From a virus: DNA of 29,581 bases. Of the stretch, positions 7,890-15,611 are shown piece after piece. Position numbers and translations under genes: made by a program. The notes beneath the pieces were generated by a model. That model was not told the DNA's origin and searched no databases. It saw nothing but the letters and a program-made list of their open reading frames with translations. The DNA lies in IMG/VR virus record IMGVR_UViG_3300021368_000448, positions 1-29,581 of that record; one strand, 5' to 3'. Position 1 is the first letter of the stretch; every line of letters begins with the position of its first letter.

Positions 7890-8861
7890 ATGGATCTAAT
7901 TGACTCCAAGTACATTGGACTTATATCATCAAGATTATCAAAGTTTAAGAAGGTAAAGACTAATCTGTATACCTTCAGGTGTCCTCTGTGTGGGGACTCT
8001 CAGAAGAACAAAAATAAGACACGGGGATATTTCTACCAGGTCAAAAATAACACTAACTTCAAGTGCCACAACTGTGGTGCTAGTATGTCCTTCAATAACT
8101 TCTTAAAGGGGCAAGATACTACACTACACAAGCAGTATACACTTGAGAAGTTTAAGGAGGGTAATACTGGTAAGAACTTTGTTGTTGAAGAACCAAAGTT
8201 CGATTTTAAGAAACCAGTATTCAAGAGCAAGTTAGATTTGCCCAAGGCAACAGAGAGTTCTCATGCCAGAGAATACCTTGAGAAGAGAAAGTTAAACCCA
8301 GAAAAGTTTTACTTTACTGACAGTTTCAAAAGGTGGACAAACACCAAAAAACGCACATTCGACACCATAGGTAGGGATGAACCGCGTATTATCATACCGA
8401 TGTATGATACTGAGAAGAACTTGATTGGTTTCCAGGGTAGAAGTCTACTTCCTAACTCTGTTAAATATATCACTGTGATGTTGAACGATGATTCTCCGAA
8501 ACTATACGGACTTGAAAGAATCAATGAAGAAAAACCAATCTATATCGTCGAAGGACCCTTCGACTCCACGTTCGTGGAAAACGGTGTTGCTATGTGCGGT
8601 GCCGATGTTGATGTTGGGTCGTTTGGTTGGAGCGATTATATTTGGGTTCTTGATAATGAACCACGTAACAGAGAAATCGTCAACAGAGTCGCCAAACTCA
8701 TCGATAGAGGAGAGAAGGTTGTAATCTGGCCAACTAACATCGTAGAAAAAGACATCAACGATATGGTTCTCTCTGGACATGACGTGATGTCTGTGATAAA
8801 ATTAAATACACATTCTGGTTTACAGGCAAAAGTTAAATTCAACACTTGGAAGAAAATATGA
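7890..8861 (+). CDS. gp61: DNA primase, T4 gp61 type
   Basis: This primase makes RNA primers for lagging-strand synthesis and acts with the gp41 helicase. The 323-aa length is close to T4 gp61 (342 aa). The N-terminal zinc ribbon is intact: C31-P-L-C34-G-D and C59-H-N-C62-G-A. The TOPRIM catalytic core is visible in the second half: IYIVEGPFDS supplies the conserved Glu, and YIWVLDNEPRN supplies the acidic Asp pair. The ATG at 7890 gives the expected N-terminus; no better start precedes it. Its last bases overlap the nrdA start (ATGA), tying priming and dNTP supply into one transcript. Confidence 0.93.
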   Translation: MDLIDSKYIGLISSRLSKFKKVKTNLYTFRCPLCGDSQKNKNKTRGYFYQVKNNTNFKCHNCGASMSFNNFLKGQDTTLHKQYTLEKFKEGNTGKNFVVEEPKFDFKKPVFKSKLDLPKATESSHAREYLEKRKLNPEKFYFTDSFKRWTNTKKRTFDTIGRDEPRIIIPMYDTEKNLIGFQGRSLLPNSVKYITVMLNDDSPKLYGLERINEEKPIYIVEGPFDSTFVENGVAMCGADVDVGSFGWSDYIWVLDNEPRNREIVNRVAKLIDRGEKVVIWPTNIVEKDINDMVLSGHDVMSVIKLNTHSGLQAKVKFNTWKKI

Positions 8862-11155
8862 GCAACGGCACGAAAGTTGTAAAGAGAGATGGTAAGACCG
8901 AACCTCTTGATTTGAATAAACTTCACATCATGGTGGAGCACGCATGTAAGGACCTTGCAGGAGTTTCAGCATCGCAAGTTGAAATCCAGTCAGGCATTCA
9001 GTTTTATGATGGCATCACTACGGATGAAATTCAAGAGATTCTCATTCGCTCTGCTAGTGATTTGATTGATCTGGATCATCCTAACTACCAGTTCGTAGCA
9101 GCACGCCTTCTGCTGTTTGCGCTGCGTAAGCAACTCTTTGGTCGTATGCATGAGTCTCCTACTGTTAAGCAGCACGTAGAGCACTGTGTGGCGCGTGGAG
9201 TGTATGATGCAGAGATTCTTGATCTCTATACGGATGAAGAGTTTGATAAACTCGAATCATTTATTGATCATGAACGTGATATGCTTTTCACCTATGCTGG
9301 TCTTCGCCAGGTAGTTGATAAGTATCTTGTTCAAGATCGCAGCACTGGGGCACAATATGAGACCCCACAGTTCATGTATCTTTTGATTGCAGCTACGATC
9401 TTTTCAAAGTATCCTAAGGAAACACGATTAGACTACGTTAAAAAGTACTATGACGCAATCTCCAGACACAAAATCAACATTCCCACACCTATCATGGCAG
9501 GAGTGCGAACTCCACTTCGACAATATGCTAGCTGTGTTCTTGTTGATGTTGATGACTCCCTCGATAGTATCTTTAGCTCTGATATGGCAATTGGCAAATA
9601 CGTTGCACAAAGGGCGGGCATCGGCATCAACGCAGGCAGAATCCGTGGCATCAACGCTAAAATCAGAGGCGGAGAAGTTCAGCATACTGGTGTTGTCCCA
9701 TTCCTCAAAAAGTTTGAAGCGACTGTCAGATGCTGCACTCAAAATGGCATCCGTGGTGGATCAGCAACTGTCCACTTCCCCATCTGGCACCAAGAAATAG
9801 AGGATATCATTGTACTTAAAAATAATAAAGGGACGGAAGACAACCGTGTCCGAAAACTGGACTACAGCATCCAAATTTCTAAACTCTTCTACGAACGATT
9901 CATCAAGAACGAAGACATCTCCCTCTTCAGTCCTCACGATGTTCCAGGTCTTTATGATGCTTTTGGCACTGATTCGTTTGATGACCTTTATGTGGGTTAT
10001 GAATCTGATAAGTCAATCCCTCGCAAGACTATGGGAGCTCAAGAACTCTTTCTGGACATTCTGAAGGAACGTGCAGAGACTGGTCGTCTCTACATTATGA
10101 ACATCGACCATTGCAACTCTCACTCTTCGTTCTTGGACAAGGTTGAGATGAGCAACCTCTGTCAAGAGATTACCTTGCCTACAAAACCACTTCAACATAT
10201 TGATGACCCAAATGGTGAAATTGCTCTTTGCATCCTTAGTGCTATTAACATTGGCAAAATCCGTGATTTGGAAGACCTTAATGTTCTCTGCGATCTTGCT
10301 GTTCGGTCTCTCGATGAGCTTATTGATTTTCAAGGATATCCTGTCAAAGCAGCAGAAATTGCAACCCGTGCCCGCCGCTCCCTTGGAATCGGTTATATCG
10401 GACTAGCACACTACCTGGCGAAGAATGGGGAGCACTATGGTGATCAGAGGGCATGGAAACTGGTCCACGACCTCACAGAGGCGTTCCAATACTATCTAAT
10501 CAAAGCAACTGTAAACCTTGCAAAAGAGAAGGGTGCGTGTGAGTATAGTAGCCGAACCAAATATGGTAATGGAATTCTTCCGATCGATACATATAAAACA
10601 GATGTGGATGAAATAGTTCCAAATGAGCTTCACTACGATTGGGAGGGTCTTCGAGCACAAGTACTTGAACATGGAGTCAGGAACAGCACTTTGTCCGCAC
10701 AGATGCCTTCGGAGAGCAGTTCCGTTGTGTCAAATGCCACAAATGGAATTGAACCGCCTAGGGGATACTTGTCCATTAAGAAGTCCAAGAAAGGACCTCT
10801 TAAGCAGATTGTCCCTCAATATCAATCTCTCAAGAACAACTATACGCTTCTTTGGGATATGCCTAGCAACACTGGGTATATTAACATTGTTGCTGTAATG
10901 CAAAAGTTCTTTGATCAGGCAATCTCCGGTAACTGGAGTTACAATCCACTTCAATATCCTGATAATGAAGTGCCCATTTCTGTCATGGCACAAGACCTTT
11001 TGACTACATATAAGTACGGTTGGAAAACTAGTTACTATCAAAATACATATGACTTCAAGACAGATGAAGTCGAAGAGACTAAGGAGTCTCTTGAAAGTTT
11101 AATTGCAGAGTTAGAAACATCAGAGGAGGAGCAGTGTGAGTCTTGTTCAATTTAA
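8858..11155 (+). CDS. nrdA: Ribonucleotide reductase class Ia, large subunit NrdA
   Basis: The large subunit reduces ribonucleoside diphosphates to deoxy forms, using a radical passed from NrdB. The 765 aa match the family. An N-terminal ATP-cone-like region begins VVKRDGKTEPLDLNKLH. Active-site residues are all present: C226 (SCVL), N433-L-C435-Q-E437, and the radical-transfer pair Y726-Y727 in YYQNT. The C-terminal redox arm ends C760-E-S-C763-S-I, so thioredoxin- or glutaredoxin-type rereduction should work. Diagnostic strings such as QRAGIGINAGRIR and SPHDVPGLYDAF leave little doubt. ATG 8858 was chosen because it overlaps the primase stop. NrdB follows immediately. Confidence 0.98.
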   Translation: MSNGTKVVKRDGKTEPLDLNKLHIMVEHACKDLAGVSASQVEIQSGIQFYDGITTDEIQEILIRSASDLIDLDHPNYQFVAARLLLFALRKQLFGRMHESPTVKQHVEHCVARGVYDAEILDLYTDEEFDKLESFIDHERDMLFTYAGLRQVVDKYLVQDRSTGAQYETPQFMYLLIAATIFSKYPKETRLDYVKKYYDAISRHKINIPTPIMAGVRTPLRQYASCVLVDVDDSLDSIFSSDMAIGKYVAQRAGIGINAGRIRGINAKIRGGEVQHTGVVPFLKKFEATVRCCTQNGIRGGSATVHFPIWHQEIEDIIVLKNNKGTEDNRVRKLDYSIQISKLFYERFIKNEDISLFSPHDVPGLYDAFGTDSFDDLYVGYESDKSIPRKTMGAQELFLDILKERAETGRLYIMNIDHCNSHSSFLDKVEMSNLCQEITLPTKPLQHIDDPNGEIALCILSAINIGKIRDLEDLNVLCDLAVRSLDELIDFQGYPVKAAEIATRARRSLGIGYIGLAHYLAKNGEHYGDQRAWKLVHDLTEAFQYYLIKATVNLAKEKGACEYSSRTKYGNGILPIDTYKTDVDEIVPNELHYDWEGLRAQVLEHGVRNSTLSAQMPSESSSVVSNATNGIEPPRGYLSIKKSKKGPLKQIVPQYQSLKNNYTLLWDMPSNTGYINIVAVMQKFFDQAISGNWSYNPLQYPDNEVPISVMAQDLLTTYKYGWKTSYYQNTYDFKTDEVEETKESLESLIAELETSEEEQCESCSI

Positions 11156-11189
11156 GACAAATAAGGAAGAGGGTTCGACAATAGAATCC

Positions 11190-12320
11190 ATGACGGTTTT
11201 CAATTCGGAGGTAGTTGACACCAAAAAGCAACCGATGTTCTTCGGTAAACCATTGGGTATTCAGAGATATGATTCTTACAAATATCCAATCTTTGATAAA
11301 CTGACCACACAACAACTTGGTTATTTCTGGAGACCTGAAGAGGTCTCTTTACAAAAGGATCGCAGTGACTATCAGACATTACGCCCTGAGCAAAAGCACA
11401 TTTTTACCAGCAATCTTAAGTACCAGATCATGCTGGATTCTGTACAAGGGCGGGGTCCTGGGATGGCTTTTATCCCTTACTGTTCACTACCTGAGTTAGA
11501 GGCGTGTATGGAAGTCTGGGGATTCATGGAAATGATCCACAGTCGTTCCTACACCCATATTATCAAGAACGTTTATGCAGACCCTTCTGACGTGTTCGAT
11601 CATATCCTGACGGATGATCGCATCGTAGAGCGTGCCGCCAGTGTTACTGAGGCATACAATGAGTTTATCAATGCAGCACATGCTTGGGATAATACCCAGA
11701 CATGGCAGCACGCATTAGAACAAGTCCCCTACGCACAAGAGGCAAGGTATGAACTCAAGCGCAAACTCTTCAGAGCAGTTGCAAACGTTAATATTCTTGA
11801 AGGTATTCGCTTTTACGTTTCATTTGCTTGCAGTTTTGCATTTGGCGAACTCAAGCTTATGGAGGGAAGTGCAAAGATCATCTCCCTGATTGCTAGGGAT
11901 GAGAATCAGCATCTTGCCATCACTCAGAACATTATGAACAAGTGGAAGCAGGGTGATGACCCAGAGATGGCAAAGATCATGAAGGAAGAAGAACAGTGGT
12001 TGATTAGCACTTTTGAGAACTGTGTCAATCAAGAAAAACTCTGGGCAGAGTATCTGTTCAAAGATGGTTCTATGATTGGTCTGAATGATAAACTATTACA
12101 ACAATATGTTGAGTGGGTTGCCAACAGAAGGATGAAAGCCATTGGTCTGAAACCTATATACGATATACCAGCGAAGAACAATCCTCTGCCCTGGACAGAG
12201 CACTGGATTTCTTCAAAGGGTCTTCAAGTCGCTCCTCAGGAAACTGAGGTTGAGTCATATATCGTTGGGGGTATTAAGCAAGATGTCAAAAAAGATTCAT
12301 TCGCAGGATTCAGTCTCTGA
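11190..12320 (+). CDS. nrdB: Ribonucleotide reductase class Ia, small subunit NrdB
   Basis: The small subunit houses the diiron-tyrosyl radical. The radical site reads EMIHSRSYTH, giving one Glu and one His iron ligand and the radical Tyr in the normal spacing. The second half supplies FGELKLMEG and LIARDENQHL, with the remaining Glu and His ligands. The start at ATG 11190 gives MTVFNSEVVDTKKQPMFFG, which lines up with the T4 NrdB N-terminus, and a 376-aa protein. A GTG at 11136 in the same frame, overlapping nrdA and preceded by AGGAGG six bases away, would add 18 residues and cannot be excluded. The C-terminus (DSFAGFSL) is of the kind that docks into NrdA. Confidence 0.97.
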   Translation: MTVFNSEVVDTKKQPMFFGKPLGIQRYDSYKYPIFDKLTTQQLGYFWRPEEVSLQKDRSDYQTLRPEQKHIFTSNLKYQIMLDSVQGRGPGMAFIPYCSLPELEACMEVWGFMEMIHSRSYTHIIKNVYADPSDVFDHILTDDRIVERAASVTEAYNEFINAAHAWDNTQTWQHALEQVPYAQEARYELKRKLFRAVANVNILEGIRFYVSFACSFAFGELKLMEGSAKIISLIARDENQHLAITQNIMNKWKQGDDPEMAKIMKEEEQWLISTFENCVNQEKLWAEYLFKDGSMIGLNDKLLQQYVEWVANRRMKAIGLKPIYDIPAKNNPLPWTEHWISSKGLQVAPQETEVESYIVGGIKQDVKKDSFAGFSL

Positions 12321-12486
12321 TCCAAGAAACGAAGAAGATTATGATACTTGGGAGTATGGTACTGAACCGCTCCCAGATGACCATACTTGGGAAAGAAAAT
12401 CAATGGATGCCTACCAAAGGGCAGCAACATTTGATCATATGATATTCGGCGATTATGACGGATATGAAGCATACAGGGAGGACTAA
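12283..12486 (+). CDS. Small acidic aromatic protein, 67 aa
   Basis: The product begins MSKKIHSQDSVSDPRNEEDY and is acidic and rich in Tyr, Trp and Asp (DTWEYGTEPLPDDHTWERKS; FGDYDGYEAYRED). It starts 38 nt inside the end of nrdB in another frame; a later ATG at 12403 would give a shorter form. It is the last gene of the nrd operon, and its stop lies in the loop of a strong terminator. I recognise no family. The acidic character could suit a nucleic-acid mimic or an adaptor, but that is only a guess. Confidence 0.65.
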   Translation: MSKKIHSQDSVSDPRNEEDYDTWEYGTEPLPDDHTWERKSMDAYQRAATFDHMIFGDYDGYEAYRED

Positions 12487-12501
12487 GGTCCTCCTTTTTT
12501 T
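12477..12501 (+). terminator. Intrinsic terminator after the nrd operon
   Basis: GGAGGAC and GTCCTCC form a perfect 7-bp stem with a 4-nt loop (TAAG), followed by seven Ts. The loop holds the stop codon of the 67-aa gene. It closes the primase-nrdA-nrdB transcription unit. Confidence 0.9.
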
Positions 12502-12508
12502 ATGTTTG

Positions 12509-12515
12509 CTAAATA
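12509..12515 (+). promoter_or_regulatory. Possible late promoter (CTAAATA)
   Basis: CTAAATA keeps the TAAATA core of the late consensus and lies between the terminator and the ATG at 12542, 26 nt before it. The following gene starts a new unit after a terminator, so a promoter is expected here. Confidence 0.45.
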
Positions 12516-12541
12516 GGTATACGGAAAGAAATCACCATACC

Positions 12542-13693
12542 ATGAATCCTCTATCGCCAAAACAAATTAGATCCCTCATTGATATGTGGGCAGATATTCA
12601 TGATGAGAAAGAAGAAGAAGAAGTAGTAGAAGTAGAAACCACTGAAGAATCTGTTTCTGAAGAACCTCTTGATGAGGTTAATATGGGACTGCAGACAGGA
12701 CTGGCGAACTTCTCTAAGGGACTCTACAATGTAGGCAAAAAAGTATTGCAGACCGGTGCTCAAGCCGTTGGTGGCGCCGCAAAAGAAACTGAAAAGAACC
12801 GCCCCGCTATTCAAAGGGAAGTTGGTAAAGCAGCTACAGGTGCTGCTAATGTAGTTGGTGGAGCAGCACAAACGGTAGAGAAGAATCGCCCTGCTGCCCA
12901 AGGTGCTGTCGGTAATGCAGCTAAAGCTGCTTTAAGTGCTGTTAGTGGTGCCGTTGGTGGAAGTCCTTCTATTCAAGGTTCTATCGGTAAGGCTGTTAAG
13001 AACTTCTCCGATACTGTTGCCCCACCACCAGAAAGGTCTAATGAACCAACGGTAAGATCTGGTGAGAGGACACCACAAACTGGAATGTCTTATGTTGCAT
13101 CCAGAGATAAGTCTGGTGAGAGATATGATAAGACGGGAACTATTGCTCCAGCAAAACTTGATCCAGGCACTCGTGGATCAACAATGCCTTCTAACCCTCA
13201 GTTTAAGGGTGTGGGAGCAAACACAGTTAAGAAGGTCTCCTATCCAACTGCATCTCAGACACAAGCAGCGGCAACTCCAGCACCTACCCCTGCCCCTGCT
13301 CCAGCAGCAGCGGCACCTACTCCTGCTCCAGCGGCAGCACCTGCTCCAACAGCACCACCCAAAATCAAGGATTATGGTTCTAAAGCAGCAAATATGGATG
13401 CCTGGGCAAAGGCAAATCCAAAACTCGCTGCTCGTCTGAAACCCCGCCCAGCACCTATCAAACCAGCAGCGGCATCTACAGGTGGTTATAACCCCAGAAT
13501 GAAGAGTGATATTGGCGGAAACCTTGGTAGGGCACTCAGCGGCAATGTAAGCGATTTCAAGTTCAAAGAAGGGTATGACGTGGTTTTGGACCATCTGCTC
13601 TCTGAGGGGCACGCAGACACCGTAGAAGAGGCACACTACATTATGCTCCAGATGACCCCAGAACACATTCAGGAGATTGTTAAAGACGCCTGA
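12542..13693 (+). CDS. Ala/Pro-rich putative virion structural protein
   Basis: This 383-aa protein begins MNPLSPKQIRSLIDMWADIH, then a poly-Glu segment. Two or three diverged repeats follow in residues 60-150 (AAKETEKNRPAIQREVGKAA, AAQTVEKNRPAAQGAVGNAA). A Pro/Ala/Thr linker occupies about residues 242-290 (TPAPTPAPAPAAAAPTPAP). The C-terminus has an ordered helical module (YDVVLDHLLSEGHADTVEEA then HYIMLQMTPEHIQEI) that I associate with cyanophage virion proteins. The alternating A/P linker resembles flexible spacers. The upstream in-frame extension to 12455 crosses the terminator and was rejected. A late promoter-like element precedes it. Exact particle location unknown. Confidence 0.7.
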   Translation: MNPLSPKQIRSLIDMWADIHDEKEEEEVVEVETTEESVSEEPLDEVNMGLQTGLANFSKGLYNVGKKVLQTGAQAVGGAAKETEKNRPAIQREVGKAATGAANVVGGAAQTVEKNRPAAQGAVGNAAKAALSAVSGAVGGSPSIQGSIGKAVKNFSDTVAPPPERSNEPTVRSGERTPQTGMSYVASRDKSGERYDKTGTIAPAKLDPGTRGSTMPSNPQFKGVGANTVKKVSYPTASQTQAAATPAPTPAPAPAAAAPTPAPAAAPAPTAPPKIKDYGSKAANMDAWAKANPKLAARLKPRPAPIKPAAASTGGYNPRMKSDIGGNLGRALSGNVSDFKFKEGYDVVLDHLLSEGHADTVEEAHYIMLQMTPEHIQEIVKDA

Positions 13694-13782
13694 TGTTGGT
13701 GATTATCCTAGCGTCATTTCTCTGGGGTGTAGTTTTTTCATCAATATTTTACAAATATAACGATTTATTTCCAGGGGGTTGA
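13693..13782 (+). CDS. 29-aa membrane peptide
   Basis: This tiny ORF starts in a TGATG overlap with the structural gene. It encodes a single hydrophobic helix (MLVIILASFLWGVVFSSIFY) with a short polar end (KYNDLFPGG). Its stop codon forms part of the following terminator hairpin. Single-helix peptides of this kind recur in this window (see 27596-27771). Size makes chance possible, but the coupling and the clean membrane profile argue for a real gene. Function unknown. Confidence 0.5.
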   Translation: MLVIILASFLWGVVFSSIFYKYNDLFPGG

Positions 13783-13799
13783 CAAGACCCCCTTTTTTT
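13774..13799 (+). terminator. Intrinsic terminator
   Basis: GGGGGT pairs with ACCCCC around a 7-nt loop (TGACAAG), followed by seven Ts. It ends the unit that starts at 12542 and overlaps the stop codon of the 29-aa gene. Confidence 0.85.
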
Positions 13800-13826
13800 A
13801 TTAGACTCGCTTTGTCTGGGTTCAAG

Positions 13827-13854
13827 GATAAATAATAGCTCAATATTATAAATA
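13827..13854 (+). promoter_or_regulatory. Two late promoter motifs (GATAAATA and TATAAATA)
   Basis: GATAAATA is at 13827-13834 and a perfect TATAAATA at 13847-13854, both before the ATG at 13859. The second is so close that transcription would begin about at the start codon, so the first is the better candidate for a leadered transcript. The second would give a nearly leaderless one. No clear Shine-Dalgarno sequence precedes this ATG. Confidence 0.55.
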
Positions 13855-13858
13855 TAAT

Positions 13859-14296
13859 ATGAGTTATGAGAATCCTTGGATTTTTGAGGGTAAACCTTTC
13901 TTATCTGAAGACATAGGTGAATTGTTTGGGTTCGTCTATAGAATTACAAATAAGGTCACAGGTAAGAGGTATATCGGTAGAAAGTACTTTTGGTCTTTTA
14001 GGAAACCACCAGGCAAAAAACGAAGAGTAAAACAAGAATCTGATTGGCAGAAATATTACGGTTCTTGTCCTGAATTAAAAGAAGATCTCAAATTATACGG
14101 CAAAGAGATTTTCAATAGAGAAATTTTAAGTCTTCACGACACAAAGGGTAACTGCAACTTTGAGGAAACAAAGCAGTTATTCTTAAATAATGTCTTATCT
14201 GAGACTCTTGACAACGGAACGCCCGCATATTATAATAGCAACATTCTCGGACGTTACATGCGTAAGGACTATGGTAATTTTGCGAGAGACAACTGA
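13859..14296 (+). CDS. GIY-YIG-like endonuclease family protein
   Basis: This 145-aa protein begins MSYENPWIFEGKPFLSEDIG. It carries FGFVYRITNKVTGKRYIGRK, where the FVY...YIG pair with the intervening beta-turn is the GIY-YIG core, here with Phe-Val-Tyr in place of Gly-Ile-Tyr, and an Arg right after YIG. A following segment has the basic KKRRVKQESDWQKYYGSC and KLYGKEIFNREILSLHD, resembling the downstream catalytic region of Seg-type nucleases. I recall it as a conserved T4-like phage gene. It does not interrupt another gene, so it is probably free-standing rather than intron-borne. Activity is untested. Confidence 0.75.
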   Translation: MSYENPWIFEGKPFLSEDIGELFGFVYRITNKVTGKRYIGRKYFWSFRKPPGKKRRVKQESDWQKYYGSCPELKEDLKLYGKEIFNREILSLHDTKGNCNFEETKQLFLNNVLSETLDNGTPAYYNSNILGRYMRKDYGNFARDN

Positions 14297-14447
14297 ATGG
14301 GCGATTAATCGTATACATACTCTCTGTGAAACTAATCTAGAAGATGCGTTTTCGATTCAAAGTGAATTTTCCGAGTGGTTAGACCCAGATTTTCTAACTC
14401 ATGACATCATCTCACTAGAATACATAGGAGACAAGCATGACAACTAG
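14271..14447 (+). CDS. Small hypothetical protein, 58 aa
   Basis: Starting at ATG 14271 the product is MVILRETTEWAINRIHTLCE and continues acidic and aromatic (SIQSEFSEWLDPDFLTHDII). It overlaps the end of the GIY-YIG gene by 26 nt in another frame and overlaps the next ORF by 11 nt. Its composition is like the other small helical proteins of this region. No motif or membrane segment. An earlier ATG at 14190 is unlikely because it would lie deep inside the nuclease gene. Function unknown. Confidence 0.6.
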   Translation: MVILRETTEWAINRIHTLCETNLEDAFSIQSEFSEWLDPDFLTHDIISLEYIGDKHDN

Positions 14448-14583
14448 TCACGGTCCTTCAAAGGAATTTAAAGAAAAAATCCTTAAAGAATGTAAACGTT
14501 TGAGTGCCCAAGGCGAGCATATAGAAGCATCGCATATTTTTAGAACTTACTTCCCTGAAGAGGAAAAACTAATTTATGATTGA
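14437..14583 (+). CDS. Small hypothetical protein, 48 aa
   Basis: The product begins MTTSHGPSKEFKEKILKECK and ends IFRTYFPEEEKLIYD. A Cys, then an xQG turn (LSAQGEH), then an aromatic helix (IFRTYF) gives it a loose likeness to the small C-W-G-Y family encoded at 15402, 15608 and 27399, but too weak to claim homology. It overlaps the genes on both sides by 11 and 8 nt, as expected for a coupled operon. ORF this short is supported mainly by packing. Function unknown. Confidence 0.55.
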   Translation: MTTSHGPSKEFKEKILKECKRLSAQGEHIEASHIFRTYFPEEEKLIYD

Positions 14584-14977
14584 TTTACTATTTCTACAAT
14601 CTTTGACTGCAACAGATTATTATAATCTAGCAAAGGTTGTACATGTTGAAGCAGCATTGAATACTGAAGATGAGTATTGTGTTGCCGCTTCAGTTCTTAA
14701 TCGGGTTAAGCACGATCGATTCCCACATACTGTGTATAGAGTAATCCATGCCCCTGGGCAATATGAGGGCATATATAATAGGTATAATGTCACCCCAAGT
14801 TCAGCACTTATTAATCGTCTGAGCTCTTCCCATGGGCAGCAAAGGGTGCTATACTGGTCTAAGATTCTAGACGGTCGAACAGACTACAAAGGACAGAGTA
14901 TGTTGAGATATCGGGTCTCTTCTCAAGATCCGATGTGCCACCCTAGAGGAAACTTCTATCACTATCACTGGCAATGA
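14576..14977 (+). CDS. Cell-wall hydrolase, SleB/CwlJ-like (putative endolysin)
   Basis: This 133-aa protein contains the SleB-type (hydrolase_2) domain, a lytic transglycosylase-like fold that cleaves peptidoglycan. The signature is clear: VVHVEAALNTEDEYCVAASV with the catalytic-type Glu at E25, then LNRVKHDRFPHTVYRVI and an APGQYEGIY substrate-cleft strand. There is no signal peptide, so release would need a holin or another route, as for other phage endolysins. It may equally be a virion-associated lysin. It overlaps both neighbours (8 and 4 nt). The small membrane proteins that follow are natural holin/spanin candidates. Confidence 0.8.
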   Translation: MIDLLFLQSLTATDYYNLAKVVHVEAALNTEDEYCVAASVLNRVKHDRFPHTVYRVIHAPGQYEGIYNRYNVTPSSALINRLSSSHGQQRVLYWSKILDGRTDYKGQSMLRYRVSSQDPMCHPRGNFYHYHWQ

Positions 14978-15405
14978 GATTTAAGCAACTATTCCAAACC
15001 GCAAAAGAAGAGATCAAGAAAGTCTTGACTCCTCCCGAACCAGTAGAAAAGGTTGAAAAAAAAGAAGAAGAAGAGGAAGTAGTTGCTTGTACTGTCAAAC
15101 CAGAAAAATCCAGTTATACTGGTATTCCAGCTCCTGCTTACTTACAAGAAGACTCTTGGTTTGGTCCTGTTCCTGAGTATACTGAAAAGCAACGCGATTA
15201 TATGGAAATGGAATTTGAAATGAAAAAGCGCGAACAAGAAGAGCGCAAAGAAACAACTAAAGAACCAGAAGACATTCATGAGATTATGTACCAGATGTCG
15301 CAAGGCAACTGGAACACAGTCATTGAATCTCAAGGTGGTTCTGAGCACTTCCATGAAGGTCCAGGAGGTTGGAACTCTGGTACTGGTATGGGGCAGTTTC
15401 GATGA
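14974..15405 (+). CDS. Hypothetical Glu/Lys-rich protein, 143 aa
   Basis: The product begins MRFKQLFQTAKEEIKKVLTP and has a charged stretch (VEKKEEEEEVV), a Pro/Tyr-rich middle (GIPAPAYLQEDSWFGPVPEY), then a strongly charged helix (EFEMKKREQEERKE). The C-terminus is Gly-rich (GGSEHFHEGPGGWNSGTGMG). No signal peptide, membrane span or enzyme motif is visible. It is coupled to the endolysin by a 4-nt ATGA overlap and to the next gene by another short overlap. A flexible adaptor or minor virion protein would fit the composition. Not recognised. Confidence 0.65.
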   Translation: MRFKQLFQTAKEEIKKVLTPPEPVEKVEKKEEEEEVVACTVKPEKSSYTGIPAPAYLQEDSWFGPVPEYTEKQRDYMEMEFEMKKREQEERKETTKEPEDIHEIMYQMSQGNWNTVIESQGGSEHFHEGPGGWNSGTGMGQFR

Positions 15406-15611
15406 CTGACGAAGAACTAAAAGAAGAGAAGTATCGAGAACTTCGTGAGCAGGCACACAAATGTCTTCTTACAAAATATGGTCATGAGATGAATGGTGTT
15501 TCACCAAAGCATACTAATGAGAACTTGTATAAGTGTGCTGAGGATTGGGTTTCCAAAGGTAATATAACTACCTTCGGAATCATAAAATATTATGAGGCAT
15601 ACTATTCATGA
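15402..15611 (+). CDS. Small helical protein of a C-x2-W-x3-G family, 69 aa (paralogue 1)
   Basis: The product begins MTDEELKEEKYRELREQAHK and ends YKCAEDWVSKGNITTFGIIK followed by YYEAYYS. The end pattern (Cys, two residues, Trp, three residues, Gly, then an Ile/aromatic helix with Tyr pairs) recurs in the next gene and in 27399-27611. This suggests a small domain duplicated inside this genome. It overlaps the previous gene by 4 nt and the next by 4 nt. No catalytic motif; I would expect a small structural or adaptor protein. Start ATG 15402 was chosen because it forms the usual overlap. Confidence 0.65.
   Translation: MTDEELKEEKYRELREQAHKCLLTKYGHEMNGVSPKHTNENLYKCAEDWVSKGNITTFGIIKYYEAYYS

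Noticed and set aside
12455-12541. N-terminal extension of the Ala/Pro-rich protein to 12455
   Set aside because: The extension crosses a strong terminator and the late-type promoter; ATG 12542 fits the layout.
13262-13350. Ala/Pro triplet-like repeats as a possible CRISPR or tandem DNA repeat array
   Set aside because: These are imperfect codon repeats of a Pro-Ala linker, with no spacer structure.
13178-13666. Cys/Trp/Arg-rich minus-strand frame opposite the Ala/Pro-rich gene
   Set aside because: It is the antisense reading of GCA/CCA repeats and has no natural protein character.
13779-13807. TTGACA followed 17 bases later by TAGACT as a promoter for the GIY-YIG gene
   Set aside because: The TTGACA lies inside the terminator stem-loop and the -10 is poor (4 of 6). 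The late motifs at 13827-13854 explain expression better.
13859-14296. Homing endonuclease inside an intron or split gene
   Set aside because: The flanking genes are complete and unrelated, so it is a free-standing gene.
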